DNA of 64,000 nucleotides from Cytophagaceae bacterium (GCA_947458545.1 CANGYH010000007.1:1-64000); one strand, 5' to 3'; positions 16,101 through 25,072 are shown, counted from the stretch's first letter. Numbers and translations are program-made. The notes: generated by a model from the letters alone, not told the origin.

Positions 16101-19100
16101 ACAACACCTTCTACAACCCCAACAGCCCCCTGCGCCCCGGCAACCTGCAACCCATAGATCTGACCAACAACTACGTGCGCGCCATTGGCCCCCAAGAGAT
16201 TGCCAAAAACCGAGACCTGCAACCGGCCAACTTCATTGAGCCCGTTTTCGACATAGCCTACTACCCCCAAGAGCGCGGCCCCTACAACTACACCACCCGC
16301 CTGCAACCGAACGGCCGCCTGCGGCCAGACAATCTGCGCAGCAACTGGGGCGGCCTCATTACAGACTTCAGCACCCAGACAGACTTTGACTACAACAACG
16401 TAGAGTACATCGAGTTCTGGATGATGGACCCCTTCTTGAACGAGACCGTCGGGGGCAATGCAGACGGCAGCCGCCGCCGAGGCCGCCTCGTGTTCGACCT
16501 GGGCCAGATCTCTGAAGACATCATCCGAGACGGCCGCCAGGGCTTTGAGGCAGGCCTGCCCGGCAACGGAGACGCCACCCTGGTAGATGAAACACCCGTG
16601 GGCAACGTGCCCCGCACGCTACCCATCAACGACAACGTGTTTGGCAACGAGCCGGCAGACCGTGCCAACCAAGACGTCGGGCTAGACGGCCTCTCTAACG
16701 CGGCCGAGGCGCAACGCTTCCGCCAGTACCTAGACCGCCTGGCCGACATGCGCACCCAGGGCCTGCTGACAGACTCGGTGTACAACGCCGCCGTGGCAGA
16801 CCCCAGCAACGACAACTGGCAGTACTTCTTAGGTGCAGAGCTGGATGCCGCCGACGCCAAAGTGCTAGACCGCTACAAGCGCTGGAACCTGCCCGACGGC
16901 AACTCGCCCATTGCAGGCGGGGCCTTTGCCCGCAGCTACACGCCCAACGCCGACAAAGAAGACCTCAACAACGACAAGACCCTCAACGAGCTGGATGCCT
17001 ACTTCAGCTACAAGATAGACTTTGAGCCCGAGCGCTTCCGCGTAGGCGACAACTACATCGTCGATAAGGTAGAAGGGGCCAACAACAGCCAGTGGTTCTT
17101 GTTCCGCATCCCCGTCAAAGAGCTGGGCCACCCTAACGCCCTGCCCCCCACGGGCGGCATTGCAGACTTTAAGACCATCAAATTCATGCGCATGTACTTC
17201 ACCGGGTTCGAGGTGCCGGTGGCCGCGCGTATGTACCAGTTTCAGTTGGTGGCCAACCAGTGGCGCAAGTACCCCAAGCGCCTCACCAACTTCGGTGCCT
17301 CCGTCGTAGACGAGGATGCCTCAGACTTTACCGTGGCCACCGTCAACGTAGAAGAGAACGGCCCCGCCGCCGCGGCCACCCCCACGGGCGGGCGCACGCG
17401 GATGCCCTACTTTGTGCCCCCCGGCGCCCAGGCCCGAGACCGAGACATCACCGCCGGCAACGCCCGCCGCCTCAACGAGCAGTCGCTCTCGCTGTGCATC
17501 TCTAACCTGCGAGACGGCGACGCCAAGGCCGTCTTCAAAAACGTTCGGTACGACTTTCTGAACTACGGCCGCGTGCAGGCCTACGTCCATGCCAATACGC
17601 TCGATGCCAGCACCAAAGACGGTGAGCTGGAGGTGTTCGTCCGCATGGGCACAGACTTTACAGACAACTTCTACGAGGTGGCCGTGCCCCTCAGGCTGAC
17701 GCCCTACCTCAGCAACCTAGACCTCTACAACCCCAACAACGTCTGGCCGCAAGACAACTTCATCAACTGCGAGCTTAAAGAACTCTGGGGCCTCAAACTG
17801 CGGCGCAACGCGGCCGGCATCAGCTTCAACATACCCTTTGCAGACACGGTGGGCAACCAGCGCGTGGCCGTCGTGGGCAACCCAGACCTGAACGCCGTGC
17901 TGACGCTCATGATTGGGATACGGAACCCCACCTCGCAAGATGGGTTTACCAAATCGGCCTGCGTCTGGATAAACGAGTTCCGCGTTACAGACTACATCCG
18001 CAACGACGGCTGGGCCGCCACCGGCACCCTCAACGCCAAGCTGGCAGACTTTGCCACCGTGCAGGCCTCGGGCCGCTACATCACGCCCGGCTTCGGCGGT
18101 ATAGAGCAGAAGATCAGCGAGCGCAGCCGAGAGACAGCCGCCACCTACACCATCAGCTCCAACATACAGCTAGACCGTTTCATCCCCAACAACCAGCGCA
18201 AGGTGGGCCTCAAGGTGCCCATGTTCGTCGCCTTCGAGCGCACCACCTCGTCGCCCCAGTTCGACCCGCTCAACCCAGACGTACCCCTGGCCTCCGTGCC
18301 CAGAGAGGGCCCCCGGGCCGACTATAGAGACCGCGTCATAGACCAGACCACGCGCCGCAGCCTCAACTTCAGCAACGTGCAAAAAACACGCGTGAAGCAA
18401 GACGCCAAGCCCAAGCCCTACGACATAGAGAACCTCTCCGTAACCTTTGCCTATACAGACGTAAAGCGCACCAACATCACCATTGCAGACTTTACGCAGC
18501 GGCAGATCAACTACGGGGCAGGCTACAACTATGCCGCCGAGCCCCGCACGCTAGAGCCCTTCAAAAAGCTGAAGGTGTTCGACAACAAGTACCTGCGCCT
18601 CATCAAAGACATCAACTTCACGCCGCTGCCTGCCAGCATCATCGTGCGGGCAGACCTGCTGCGCAACTTTACGCGGACGCAGCTGCGCTCCTCAGACATT
18701 TACGCCCCGCTGAGCCCGGCCCTGCTCACGTTCGAGAAGAGCCTGCTCTTCAACCGTCAGTATGCCGTGCGCTGGCTGCCCTTCCGCAGCCTGTCGGTAG
18801 ATTACTCGGCCAACGCCTCTGCCGTGGTAGACGAGCCCGCCGGCGACATCCGCGGCAACACCGCCAAGCAAGACACCATCTACCAGCGCATCCTGCAACT
18901 GGGCCGCCTCAAAACCTACAACCAGACGGTGCGCTTCGGCTACAAGCTGCCGCTAGACAAGCTGCCCTTTACAGACTGGATACAGGCAGACGTAAGCTAC
19001 ACCGCAGGCCTGAACTGGGCCGCCGCACCCCTGGCCCTGCAAGACACCCTCGGCAACATCCTGCAAAACAGCCGAGACCGCGCCCTCAACGCCCGGGTAG

Positions 19101-20830
19101 ATCTGCTGCGCCTCTACAACAAGAGCAAGTTTCTGCAGAAGATAAACACGCCGCCCCCTGCCAAGCCCCCCGTGCCCAAGGCCGCCCCCAAGCAACTGAC
19201 CCCAGCCCAAAAAGCAGAAGCCGCCCGCAAAGAGCGAGAAGAAAAAGCCAAGCGCGACAAAGAGCGCCGCCGACTGGAACTGGCCATTACCCAGGCCAAA
19301 AACAAGAAGGCCCCCGGCAAACAGGTAGATTCTCTGCAGACCCTGGTCAAAAACCTAGACCGCAAAGAGCGCGCCGCCAAAGCCAAAGACACCACCAAAA
19401 AAGGCGGCGGCATAGACCTGCTGCGCCCCCTGCTGCGCACGCTGATGAGCGTACGGCAGATAAACCTGCAATACCAGGTGACAGACAATACCGTGCTGCC
19501 CGGCTACCGCCCCACGCCCAGCTACGCCGGCCTCACAGACGTGGCCAACTGGGCCCCGGGCATCCCCTTCGTGCTCGGCAGCCAAGACCCTGAGATACGC
19601 GTCCGCATGGCCCAGCAAGAGCTGCTGGGCAAATCGACCTTCCAGACGGCACCCTTCCAGCAGGCGCAGACGAGCACCTTCTCTGCCAATACGACGCTGG
19701 AGCCCCTGCGAGACTTCCGCCTGCGGCTAGACGTCCGCCAGACGCAGACGGCCAACTACAGCGAGATCTTCCGCTTTGATACCACCGGGGGCCTGGGCGG
19801 CTTCCAGAGCTTCTCGCCGGTGCGGGGCGGCAGCTATACCACCAGCTTTGTGGCCCTGGGCAGTTTCCGCCTCAACCAGAGCGCCGGAGACGACGCCCTC
19901 AACCGCAGCCAGGAGTGGAGCCGCTTTCTGGGCAACCAGGTAGAGCTGCGAGACAGGCTCAATACCGACAACCCGCTCTCCCGCTTCAACCGCGGCGGAG
20001 ACTCTACCGCCCCCGTTTACACCAACACCAACCAGGATGTACTGATACCGGCCTTCCGCGCTGCCTACACCGGCCGCACCGGTGCCGAGGCAGACAAGGC
20101 CAAGTTTCCGCAAATACCCCTGCCCAACTGGCGTATAGACTACAGCGGCCTGAGCAAGATACCGGCCATCGGGGCCATCTTCCCCAGCTTTACCGTCTCG
20201 CACGCCTACACCAGCACCTATACCATAGACAGGTTTGTGAGCAGCCTGGCCTACGGGGCAGACCGCCTCAACCTGAGCAACCGGGCAGACCAGATGGCCA
20301 GCCAGGCCAACGCCCAGCGCGAGTTTGTACCCGTGGTGAACGTGACGCAAGTCGTCATCACAGAGAAGTTTGCCCCCCTCATCGGGTTCGACGTCCGCAC
20401 CCGCAGCAAGATCACCATGCGCCTGGCCTACAACCGAGACAGGGCCATGTCGCTCAACATCGCCAACGCGCAGGTTACCGAGGTCCGCTCGCAAGACGTG
20501 GTGTTTGGCGTGGGCTTTGCCCGCAGCGGCGTGCAGGTGCCCTTCATCAAAGACAAGGGCCGGCCCATCATCCTCAAAAACGAGCTGACGCTACGCTCAG
20601 ACTTCACCATCCGAGACAACCGCACCATCCAGCGCATCTACGACGCAGGCCACCTCTTCACAGCCGGCAGCCTGGACATTCAGTTTAAGCCCACGCTCAA
20701 CTACGTCGTCAGCCAGCGCCTCAACGTACAGTTCTACTTCGAGCGCACCATCAACCAGCCCCGCGTCAGCACCAGTTTCTTGCGCAAGCTCACTGCGTTT
20801 GGGTTCCAGCTGCGGTTTGCGCTACAATAA
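13196..20830 (+). CDS. sprA: SprA, giant outer-membrane channel of the type IX secretion system
   Basis: A 2544-residue protein, at the large end of the SprA family (usually about 2400). SprA forms the wide outer-membrane barrel through which T9SS cargo crosses, and is needed for gliding in species that glide. Visible hallmarks are the early NYIDIRPNGSVLLDFG region, repeated FDYNNVEYIEFWMMDPF and NDDKTLNELD-type segments, and long stretches of beta strands to the end. A hydrophobic export signal (LFGLVVLFGSWLSLAA) occurs at residues 19-34. No ATG precedes it in frame, so a TTG at 13196 is the best start. Residues 1984-2072 are a Lys/Ala/Pro-rich charged insert. Confidence 0.96.
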   Translation: MTPPFAKTGPTRLPAKSGLFGLVVLFGSWLSLAADPARTGTFRHWPGAPGAVQAPADTPGPDTARYRPSTRPRPRPADRPGDPFSNPPPNSAMLPDNPGAEVKVELDTLTGNYTVFEKVGEVDYRPAGTMTFAEYEAWRRRKDERDAFKAKAGGGGEGPLASKSMIPRIYISPLFDRIFGGNYIDIRPNGSVLLDFGYRHQRVFNPQFPIRQQRNGQFLFDQQISLNAQGRIGEKLRVNINQDTKAAFEFDNTIKLDYTGFDHEILQKIEAGNVSLPISSSLIRGAQNLFGLKTTMQFGKLRVVSVISNQRGSQQSMTLRNGAQTRELSIRVNDYDDNRHYFLGHFFRNRYDQVLAAPPSVTSGTNVALPPGSGLDQTGAGGQGQMGGTGGNPNSQTSGTAGVPASTVNSGIQITRVELYVTNRANQATTLRNFVALQDLGEHNPLRNRWLFNPADSAIKPLSNRVNKLFTDSLPFRQEGIRQDTAALYDINQVQPYLIGKGLARGEDFEVVRGARRLQEDRDFTVQRQLGYLSLNTQLRDDEVLGLAMEYTFQGRAYRVGELTDDYAGRPQDQAIILKLLRPSQVRLNLPTWDLQMKNIYSLGGGGISKDNFQMRVVYRDDSSGVDNPAMPRGKRIKDVPLVQVLNLDRLDPTNELRPDGNFDYIEGVTVDSRFGRIIFPVKEPFGAWLRSKFDETDPADAALANKYVFDELYRTTKADALQAANKAKFFLIGRTQSSASNVIQLQSANLPQGSVKVFAGSTPLTEGTDYTVDYSAGQLTIINTGILNSGQQIDVRYEKQDMFQFVQRTFAGSRLDYAFDKNLNLGATLLYFNERPIVRRTPVGEEPARNTMIGLDFNYKSDSRFLTKMVDALPLIQTKAVSTITASGEYARLFPGANRFVDASGRGISFVDDFETSRIPIQTFLQPLKWRLSSTPVGYDGLPDDTSRFARTVAFGNRRAAINWKLIDNTFYNPNSPLRPGNLQPIDLTNNYVRAIGPQEIAKNRDLQPANFIEPVFDIAYYPQERGPYNYTTRLQPNGRLRPDNLRSNWGGLITDFSTQTDFDYNNVEYIEFWMMDPFLNETVGGNADGSRRRGRLVFDLGQISEDIIRDGRQGFEAGLPGNGDATLVDETPVGNVPRTLPINDNVFGNEPADRANQDVGLDGLSNAAEAQRFRQYLDRLADMRTQGLLTDSVYNAAVADPSNDNWQYFLGAELDAADAKVLDRYKRWNLPDGNSPIAGGAFARSYTPNADKEDLNNDKTLNELDAYFSYKIDFEPERFRVGDNYIVDKVEGANNSQWFLFRIPVKELGHPNALPPTGGIADFKTIKFMRMYFTGFEVPVAARMYQFQLVANQWRKYPKRLTNFGASVVDEDASDFTVATVNVEENGPAAAATPTGGRTRMPYFVPPGAQARDRDITAGNARRLNEQSLSLCISNLRDGDAKAVFKNVRYDFLNYGRVQAYVHANTLDASTKDGELEVFVRMGTDFTDNFYEVAVPLRLTPYLSNLDLYNPNNVWPQDNFINCELKELWGLKLRRNAAGISFNIPFADTVGNQRVAVVGNPDLNAVLTLMIGIRNPTSQDGFTKSACVWINEFRVTDYIRNDGWAATGTLNAKLADFATVQASGRYITPGFGGIEQKISERSRETAATYTISSNIQLDRFIPNNQRKVGLKVPMFVAFERTTSSPQFDPLNPDVPLASVPREGPRADYRDRVIDQTTRRSLNFSNVQKTRVKQDAKPKPYDIENLSVTFAYTDVKRTNITIADFTQRQINYGAGYNYAAEPRTLEPFKKLKVFDNKYLRLIKDINFTPLPASIIVRADLLRNFTRTQLRSSDIYAPLSPALLTFEKSLLFNRQYAVRWLPFRSLSVDYSANASAVVDEPAGDIRGNTAKQDTIYQRILQLGRLKTYNQTVRFGYKLPLDKLPFTDWIQADVSYTAGLNWAAAPLALQDTLGNILQNSRDRALNARVDLLRLYNKSKFLQKINTPPPAKPPVPKAAPKQLTPAQKAEAARKEREEKAKRDKERRRLELAITQAKNKKAPGKQVDSLQTLVKNLDRKERAAKAKDTTKKGGGIDLLRPLLRTLMSVRQINLQYQVTDNTVLPGYRPTPSYAGLTDVANWAPGIPFVLGSQDPEIRVRMAQQELLGKSTFQTAPFQQAQTSTFSANTTLEPLRDFRLRLDVRQTQTANYSEIFRFDTTGGLGGFQSFSPVRGGSYTTSFVALGSFRLNQSAGDDALNRSQEWSRFLGNQVELRDRLNTDNPLSRFNRGGDSTAPVYTNTNQDVLIPAFRAAYTGRTGAEADKAKFPQIPLPNWRIDYSGLSKIPAIGAIFPSFTVSHAYTSTYTIDRFVSSLAYGADRLNLSNRADQMASQANAQREFVPVVNVTQVVITEKFAPLIGFDVRTRSKITMRLAYNRDRAMSLNIANAQVTEVRSQDVVFGVGFARSGVQVPFIKDKGRPIILKNELTLRSDFTIRDNRTIQRIYDAGHLFTAGSLDIQFKPTLNYVVSQRLNVQFYFERTINQPRVSTSFLRKLTAFGFQLRFALQ

Positions 20831-20840
20831 GGGATAGAGA

Positions 20841-20915
20841 AATTAAAAATTAAGAATTAAAAATTAACAATTGGAATTGCCAGCCCTTCATTCTTAACTC
20901 TTAACTTTTAACTCC
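20841..20915. repeat. AT-rich low-complexity repeats between sprA and rdgB
   Basis: AATTAAAAATTAAGAATTAA at 20841-20869, then ATTCTTAACTCTTAACTTTT at 20889-20915. The second string runs into the minus-strand rdgB gene and supplies its last residues (VKS) and its stop codon. Confidence 0.75.
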
Positions 20916-21488
20916 CCCCATCCACTGCACCAACGCCTCCGCCGCCTTGGCCCGGTGGCTTAGAGCGTTTTTGACCTCGGGCGGTAGTTGGCCAAAGGTC
21001 TCCTTGTAGCCGTCGGGGATGAAGGCGGGGTCGTAGCCAAAGCCGTGCGTGCCTGCCGGGGCCTCGGCCAGGTGGCCGGGGCAGTGGCCTTCAAACAGGT
21101 GCAGTTGCTCCCCGTCAAACAGCGATAGTACACAGCGGAACCGGGCCGTGCGGTCTGCATGGCCCTCCAGCTCTTGGAGGACGCGCGCCAGGTTGGCCGC
21201 ATCGTTGCGCTGCCCGCTGTAATGGGCCGAATCTACCCCCGGGGCACCGCCGAGGGCGGCTACCTCTAGCCCGCTGTCGTCGGCCAGGCAGGGGATGCGG
21301 GTGTGCTCCCAGACGAAGCGCGCCTTTTGGGCGCTGTTTTCTTGCAGGGTGCGGCCGGTTTCGGGCAGCTCGGCAGGCAGGGCCAGTCCCTCCAGCGACC
21401 GCAGTTGCACGCGGCTGCCCAGCAAGGCTTGCAGCTCTTCTACCTTGTGGGCATTGCGGGTGGCCAGTATCCAGGTGCGCGCGCTCAT
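20901..21488 (-). CDS. rdgB: Non-canonical purine NTP pyrophosphatase, RdgB/HAM1 family
   Basis: A 195-residue protein of normal family length beginning MSARTWILATRNAHKVEELQ, the conserved substrate-loop region (T/S-x-N-x-x-K). Further family words are TLQENSAQKA, LADDSGLEVAALGGAPGV and GFGYDPAFIPDG. The enzyme hydrolyses dITP, XTP and similar nucleotides to monophosphates, which keeps them out of DNA. The frame runs on to 21941, but that extension is only the antisense of tadA. The start lies 12 nt from the divergent tadA start. Confidence 0.95.
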   Translation of the reverse strand: MSARTWILATRNAHKVEELQALLGSRVQLRSLEGLALPAELPETGRTLQENSAQKARFVWEHTRIPCLADDSGLEVAALGGAPGVDSAHYSGQRNDAANLARVLQELEGHADRTARFRCVLSLFDGEQLHLFEGHCPGHLAEAPAGTHGFGYDPAFIPDGYKETFGQLPPEVKNALSHRAKAAEALVQWMGGVKS

Positions 21489-21500
21489 ATTGCGGCAAAG

Positions 21501-21968
21501 ATGCGCATGGCCCCTACCGATATGCCCTTTACAGACCAAGACCACCGCCTGATGCGCATGGCCCTGCAAGAGGCCGAGGCCGCCTTCGAGGCCGGCGAGG
21601 TGCCCGTGGGGGCCGTGGTAGCCGCCAATGGCCGTGTGCTGGCCCGCGCCCGCAACCAAACCGAACTGCTGCGCGACGTAACCGCCCACGCCGAGCTGGT
21701 GGCCGCCGCCAGCGCCGCCCAGGCCCTGGGCGGCAAGTTTCTGCCCGGCTGCACGGTGTACGTTACGCTGGAGCCCTGCCCCATGTGCGCCGGGGCCCTG
21801 TTCTGGTTTCGGCCCGAGCGCATCGTCTATGGCGCGCCAGACCCCAAGCGCGGCCAAAGCCTCTACAGCCCCAGCCTCTACCACCCCAAGACGGTGGTGC
21901 ACCAAGGCCTGATGGCCGAAGAAGCCGCCGGCCTGCTGCAAGAGTTCTTCAGGCTGCGGCGGGAGTAG
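21501..21968 (+). CDS. tadA: tRNA adenosine(34) deaminase TadA
   Basis: A 155-residue cytidine-deaminase-fold enzyme that converts A34 to inosine in tRNA-Arg. The zinc site is complete: HAEL supplies His and the catalytic Glu, PCPMCAGA the two Cys. Family words VPVGAVV and VYVTLEPCPMC are present. Start choice is loose: ATGs at 21501, 21507 and 21522 are all in frame, and the last (MPFTDQDHRLMRMAL) best matches relatives. It shares a 12-nt start-to-start gap with the divergent rdgB, so the two promoters must overlap the coding sequences. Confidence 0.94.
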   Translation: MRMAPTDMPFTDQDHRLMRMALQEAEAAFEAGEVPVGAVVAANGRVLARARNQTELLRDVTAHAELVAAASAAQALGGKFLPGCTVYVTLEPCPMCAGALFWFRPERIVYGAPDPKRGQSLYSPSLYHPKTVVHQGLMAEEAAGLLQEFFRLRRE

Positions 21969-22003
21969 GGACTACCCGGTTCAGCCCCCCCGTCGCGGCA
22001 TAT

Positions 22004-23419
22004 TCACCGCCTCACCACCCGCCCACGCCAAACCTTTCCCTGGCCCGTAAGCACATATCCATACACCCCAGGCGGTAAAGCCGATACATCAATGGCCTGG
22101 CCGGGTGCCACGGCTTGGCTCAAATGCAGCCTGCCATCGGTGCCAAACAGCTCCAGCCTGCCTGGTGAGGCAAGGCCGGTAAAGTGCAGGGTGCTGCTGC
22201 AAGGGTTGGGGTAGGGCCTGTGGGCAGGGTGGATGGCCTTTGCCTTAGCGGCAGTGGCGGGTTGCCAGGGGCGGTAGGGCTGGCCCATGTTGGTGATGCG
22301 GGCCAGGTAGAAGTCTTGGTCAGTGGAATCTCTAAACCTCTGGGAGCCAGCTACAAGTGCACTCTCATCTGCCAGAAACTGATAGGCATAGAGTATCGTG
22401 TTGATCTGATCGGGTTGGTTTACAAAGAGTCTTTGCCAAGCCCTTGTGCTGTCGGCCCGAAGTCGGTTCAAGGCAAGAACGGGTAGCCAGGCTTGGAAAT
22501 AAACCACGCCCGTGTCCGCTAGGACTTGCGTTGCTCTAAGGACGCCCGTAGTTTCCCCTCCCCAAAGGGCAGGCCCTGCCCATCCCTGATGCATGCCCAT
22601 ATATACTTGTGCCGGACTTCTCTGCGTCATACCCGAAACCAGATATCGATCTCCTGGGGCTTGCCTGACGGAGGAGTACTGGTTGAATACAAAGCGCGAT
22701 GGCGTGGTGTAGAAAGCAGCCCTGCGCACCTCCGTGCCATCTTCCAAAAACTCGATGGCGAAAATGCGCGAACCGGCCGCGCCTGAGGCTAGGATTGTGC
22801 CTTGGGCTGTCATTTCCACATGATTAAGCAGCGTGTGCTGGGGATGATCGCGCACATACGTAGCCCAAAGGGGTCTGCCCAGCGTGTCGTATCGGGCAAT
22901 GATCCCGGCGTTAGTGGAAATGCCCGTAGAATCGGTACCGCCTCCGCATATAAGCAGCGATTCATCGGGCCCTTCGATAAAGTCAAATATGCCGGGTGCC
23001 CAGTTGTAGAAGGCAGGTAAGACCATTTGCCATAACAGTGTGCCTGTCTCCACATCGACGCGGCCCAGCAAATGGTGAGGACCAAAAAAGCCCAGGGCGA
23101 TACTGACCACATAGACCTTGCCGGAGGACATTCGACAGAGCTGGGCGGTAGCGCCCTGCATCCCCGAGCTCTGGCAGTAGATCGTATCGCCCCATTCCGT
23201 AAAGCGGACCAGCGTGACAGCACTCGAATTTACAGTTCCACCGCCGAAGCTAAGTCGGGTACCTGAAGCGAGCAAGGTACCGTCGCCTAAATCAACCACA
23301 TCACTAACTGCATCAACTTGCACCCAACTTAAGCGCCGCTCCCAAAGAACGTTTTGGGCAGCGGCCGGCCCAATCGCCCCCATCGCCCAAAGCCAACAGA
23401 AAAGAACAAAGGCACGCAT
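22004..23419 (-). CDS. Secreted protein with T9SS type A sorting domain
   Basis: A 471-residue protein with a signal peptide (MRAFVLFCWLWAMGAIGPAAAQ). A long beta-propeller-like body consists of repeated units such as GDGTLLASGTR and GPDESLLICGGG. The C-terminus, about residues 395-471, has the T9SS sorting pattern: YPNPCSSTLHF, then RLELFGTDGRL, then LPPGVYGYVL and a basic end. Such domains direct export through SprA and are normally cleaved at the cell surface. The body resembles the repeated-strand adhesin or sensor type; its substrate is unknown. The gene converges with tadA. Confidence 0.88.
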   Translation of the reverse strand: MRAFVLFCWLWAMGAIGPAAAQNVLWERRLSWVQVDAVSDVVDLGDGTLLASGTRLSFGGGTVNSSAVTLVRFTEWGDTIYCQSSGMQGATAQLCRMSSGKVYVVSIALGFFGPHHLLGRVDVETGTLLWQMVLPAFYNWAPGIFDFIEGPDESLLICGGGTDSTGISTNAGIIARYDTLGRPLWATYVRDHPQHTLLNHVEMTAQGTILASGAAGSRIFAIEFLEDGTEVRRAAFYTTPSRFVFNQYSSVRQAPGDRYLVSGMTQRSPAQVYMGMHQGWAGPALWGGETTGVLRATQVLADTGVVYFQAWLPVLALNRLRADSTRAWQRLFVNQPDQINTILYAYQFLADESALVAGSQRFRDSTDQDFYLARITNMGQPYRPWQPATAAKAKAIHPAHRPYPNPCSSTLHFTGLASPGRLELFGTDGRLHLSQAVAPGQAIDVSALPPGVYGYVLTGQGKVWRGRVVRR

Positions 23420-23843
23420 CGGACAGCAGCAGCGGGTGTGGCCCCAAGGTAAGGCGCGGTGGGGGTTGGGGCAAATGGTGGGGCACGGTTCACCTGTGCC
23501 AACGGAAAAAGAGCGGGCGGCTTCAGCCGTTGCTATGCTAGTAGCCCCACGGCTTCAGCCTGGGGCAGCCCCAACCTAACGCACCCCACGCCCTCCGTTT
23601 GAGCGGTCTGGAGACCGCGGGGTACCGGCTGGGTGGGTCCCGGTCTGGAGACCGGTACCAGGAGCCAGCCAATCTCTTATCTCTTATCTCCCCCCCGCCT
23701 TGGCACGGTTTTTATGCCATCTTCGCATAAAGCCGAAACCGTATGGCCCTCTGCCGGGTTAGTACAGTCAGGCTTCTGAAACTAGGGGCCGCAAAGCTCC
23801 CTCCCCTACCTGCCCGGTCGCAACGTACGGCCGGCTTGCCTCT
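23420..23843. repeat. Gap with hairpin repeats before the pterin genes
   Basis: From 23515 to 23575 are two CGGCTTCAGCC hairpin words, matching the set near 1419 and 28957. From 23586 to 23662 is another copy of the GCGGTCTGGAGACCGC / GGTCCCGGTC repeat, here ending CTGGAGACCGGTACCAG. A CTCTTATCTC low-complexity string follows at about 23670. No gene is supported. The promoter of the pterin operon must lie in the last 150 bases, but I see no clear consensus. Confidence 0.7.
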
Positions 23844-24251
23844 ATGAAAGTTACCATTTGCCGCCGAGAGCACTTCAACGCGGCGCACCGCATCTACCGG
23901 CCCGACTGGTCTGACGAGCAGAACTACCAGGTCTTTGGCAAATGCGCGCATCCTAACTACCACGGCCACAACTACGACCTGATCGTGAAGGTGACCGGCG
24001 AGGTAGATACTGAAACCGGCTACGTGATGGACATGAAGGTGTTGGGTGAGTTGATACGCCAACACGTAACCGAAGTGTACGACCACAGCAATCTGAACCT
24101 GGACGTCGAAGACTTCCGCCAAACCATCCCCACGGCAGAGAACATCGCCGTGGCCATCTACAACCGGCTACGGCCTCATCTACCCGCGGGCCTGGAGCTG
24201 CGCATCACCCTTTATGAAACCGAACGAAACTATGTGGAGTACGCCGGCTAA
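23844..24251 (+). CDS. 6-carboxy/6-pyruvoyl-tetrahydropterin synthase family (QueD/PTPS)
   Basis: A 135-residue protein of the PTPS/QueD fold. Zinc-binding histidines are in HFNAAH and in HPNYHGHNY; a CAHPNYHGHNY context carries the catalytic Cys, and TAENIAVAIYNRL is the usual late motif. QueD makes 6-carboxytetrahydropterin for queuosine, while PTPS acts in tetrahydrobiopterin synthesis; both use 7,8-dihydroneopterin triphosphate, the product of FolE. The next gene is folE and overlaps this one by 38 nt, so enzyme and substrate supplier are translated together. Sequence alone does not settle QueD versus PTPS. Confidence 0.92.
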   Translation: MKVTICRREHFNAAHRIYRPDWSDEQNYQVFGKCAHPNYHGHNYDLIVKVTGEVDTETGYVMDMKVLGELIRQHVTEVYDHSNLNLDVEDFRQTIPTAENIAVAIYNRLRPHLPAGLELRITLYETERNYVEYAG

Positions 24252-24975
24252 CGGAAACGGCAAACCCCATACCAACGGAAACGGAACCGCAGCCGACCTG
24301 GCCGCCGTGGCCGCCGCCATTGCCCGCGCCACCCACGACGACGCCGGAGATGCCCATGTGCTGACGGGCTTTGAAACGCCCCTGCGTCCAGATGCCTTTA
24401 TGATGGACGACGAGCTCAAAATAGAGCTCATTGCAGACCATTTCAGGCAGATTATGCACATCCTCGGCCTAGACCTGACCGACGACAGCCTGGCAGGAAC
24501 GCCCAACCGCGTGGCCAAAATGTACGTGCAAGAAATCTTCAAAGGGCTCAACCCCAAAAACAAGCCGAGCGTCACCCTCTTCGAGAACCGCTACGCCTAC
24601 TCAGAGATGCTCGTCGAGCGCGACATCACCCTCTACAGCCACTGCGAGCACCACTTTGTGCCCATCATCGGCAAGGCGCACGTGGCCTACTTCAGCAGCG
24701 GCAAGGTGGTGGGCCTCAGCAAGATCAACCGCATTGTGCAGTACTACGCCAAGCGGCCCCAGGTGCAAGAGCGCCTCACCGTACAGATTGGCGAGGAGCT
24801 AAAGCGCAGCCTCGGCACAGACGACGTGGCCGTGGTGATAGACGCAGCCCACCTCTGCGTCAGCAGCCGCGGCATCAACGACACCAGCTCTAGTACCGTC
24901 ACCCACTTCTACGCTGGTAAGTTTGAGCAAGAGGCCGTACGGATGCAGTTTCTGAATGCGGTGAAGGGGCTCTAA
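24214..24975 (+). CDS. folE: GTP cyclohydrolase I
   Basis: A 253-residue enzyme that converts GTP to 7,8-dihydroneopterin triphosphate, the entry point for folate, biopterin and queuosine pathways. The family core is intact: MHILGLDLTDDSLAGTPNRV, YSHCEHHFVPIIGKAHVAY with zinc Cys/His, GLSKINRIV, and a second zinc Cys in AHLCVSSRG. The N-terminus adds about 70 residues rich in Asn, Gly and Ala. The start overlaps the preceding PTPS-like gene; an ATG 18 nt later is equally possible. A strong terminator follows. Confidence 0.95.
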   Translation: MKPNETMWSTPANGNGKPHTNGNGTAADLAAVAAAIARATHDDAGDAHVLTGFETPLRPDAFMMDDELKIELIADHFRQIMHILGLDLTDDSLAGTPNRVAKMYVQEIFKGLNPKNKPSVTLFENRYAYSEMLVERDITLYSHCEHHFVPIIGKAHVAYFSSGKVVGLSKINRIVQYYAKRPQVQERLTVQIGEELKRSLGTDDVAVVIDAAHLCVSSRGINDTSSSTVTHFYAGKFEQEAVRMQFLNAVKGL

Positions 24976-25006
24976 CCCCATCTGCCTCAACCCTTAGGCA
25001 AGCCAA

Positions 25007-25039
25007 AAGCCACCAGACTCACCACCTGGTGGCTTTTTT
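25007..25039 (+). terminator. Rho-independent terminator after folE
   Basis: AAGCCACCAG and CTGGTGGCTT form a perfect 10-bp stem around a 9-nt loop and run into a T6 tract. It ends the PTPS-folE operon, about 30 nt after the stop. Confidence 0.9.
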
Positions 25040-25072
25040 ACGTTAACGATAGAGGCCGATACCTGCCGTTCT

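Noticed and set aside
13289-20637. Dozens of long frames antisense to or out of phase with sprA
   Set aside because: High G+C coding sequence makes shadow frames; only the 2544-residue frame has family motifs.
21489-21941. Apparent N-terminal extension of RdgB giving a 346-residue protein
   Set aside because: The extension is the exact antisense of tadA; RdgB family proteins begin at the ATG at 21488.
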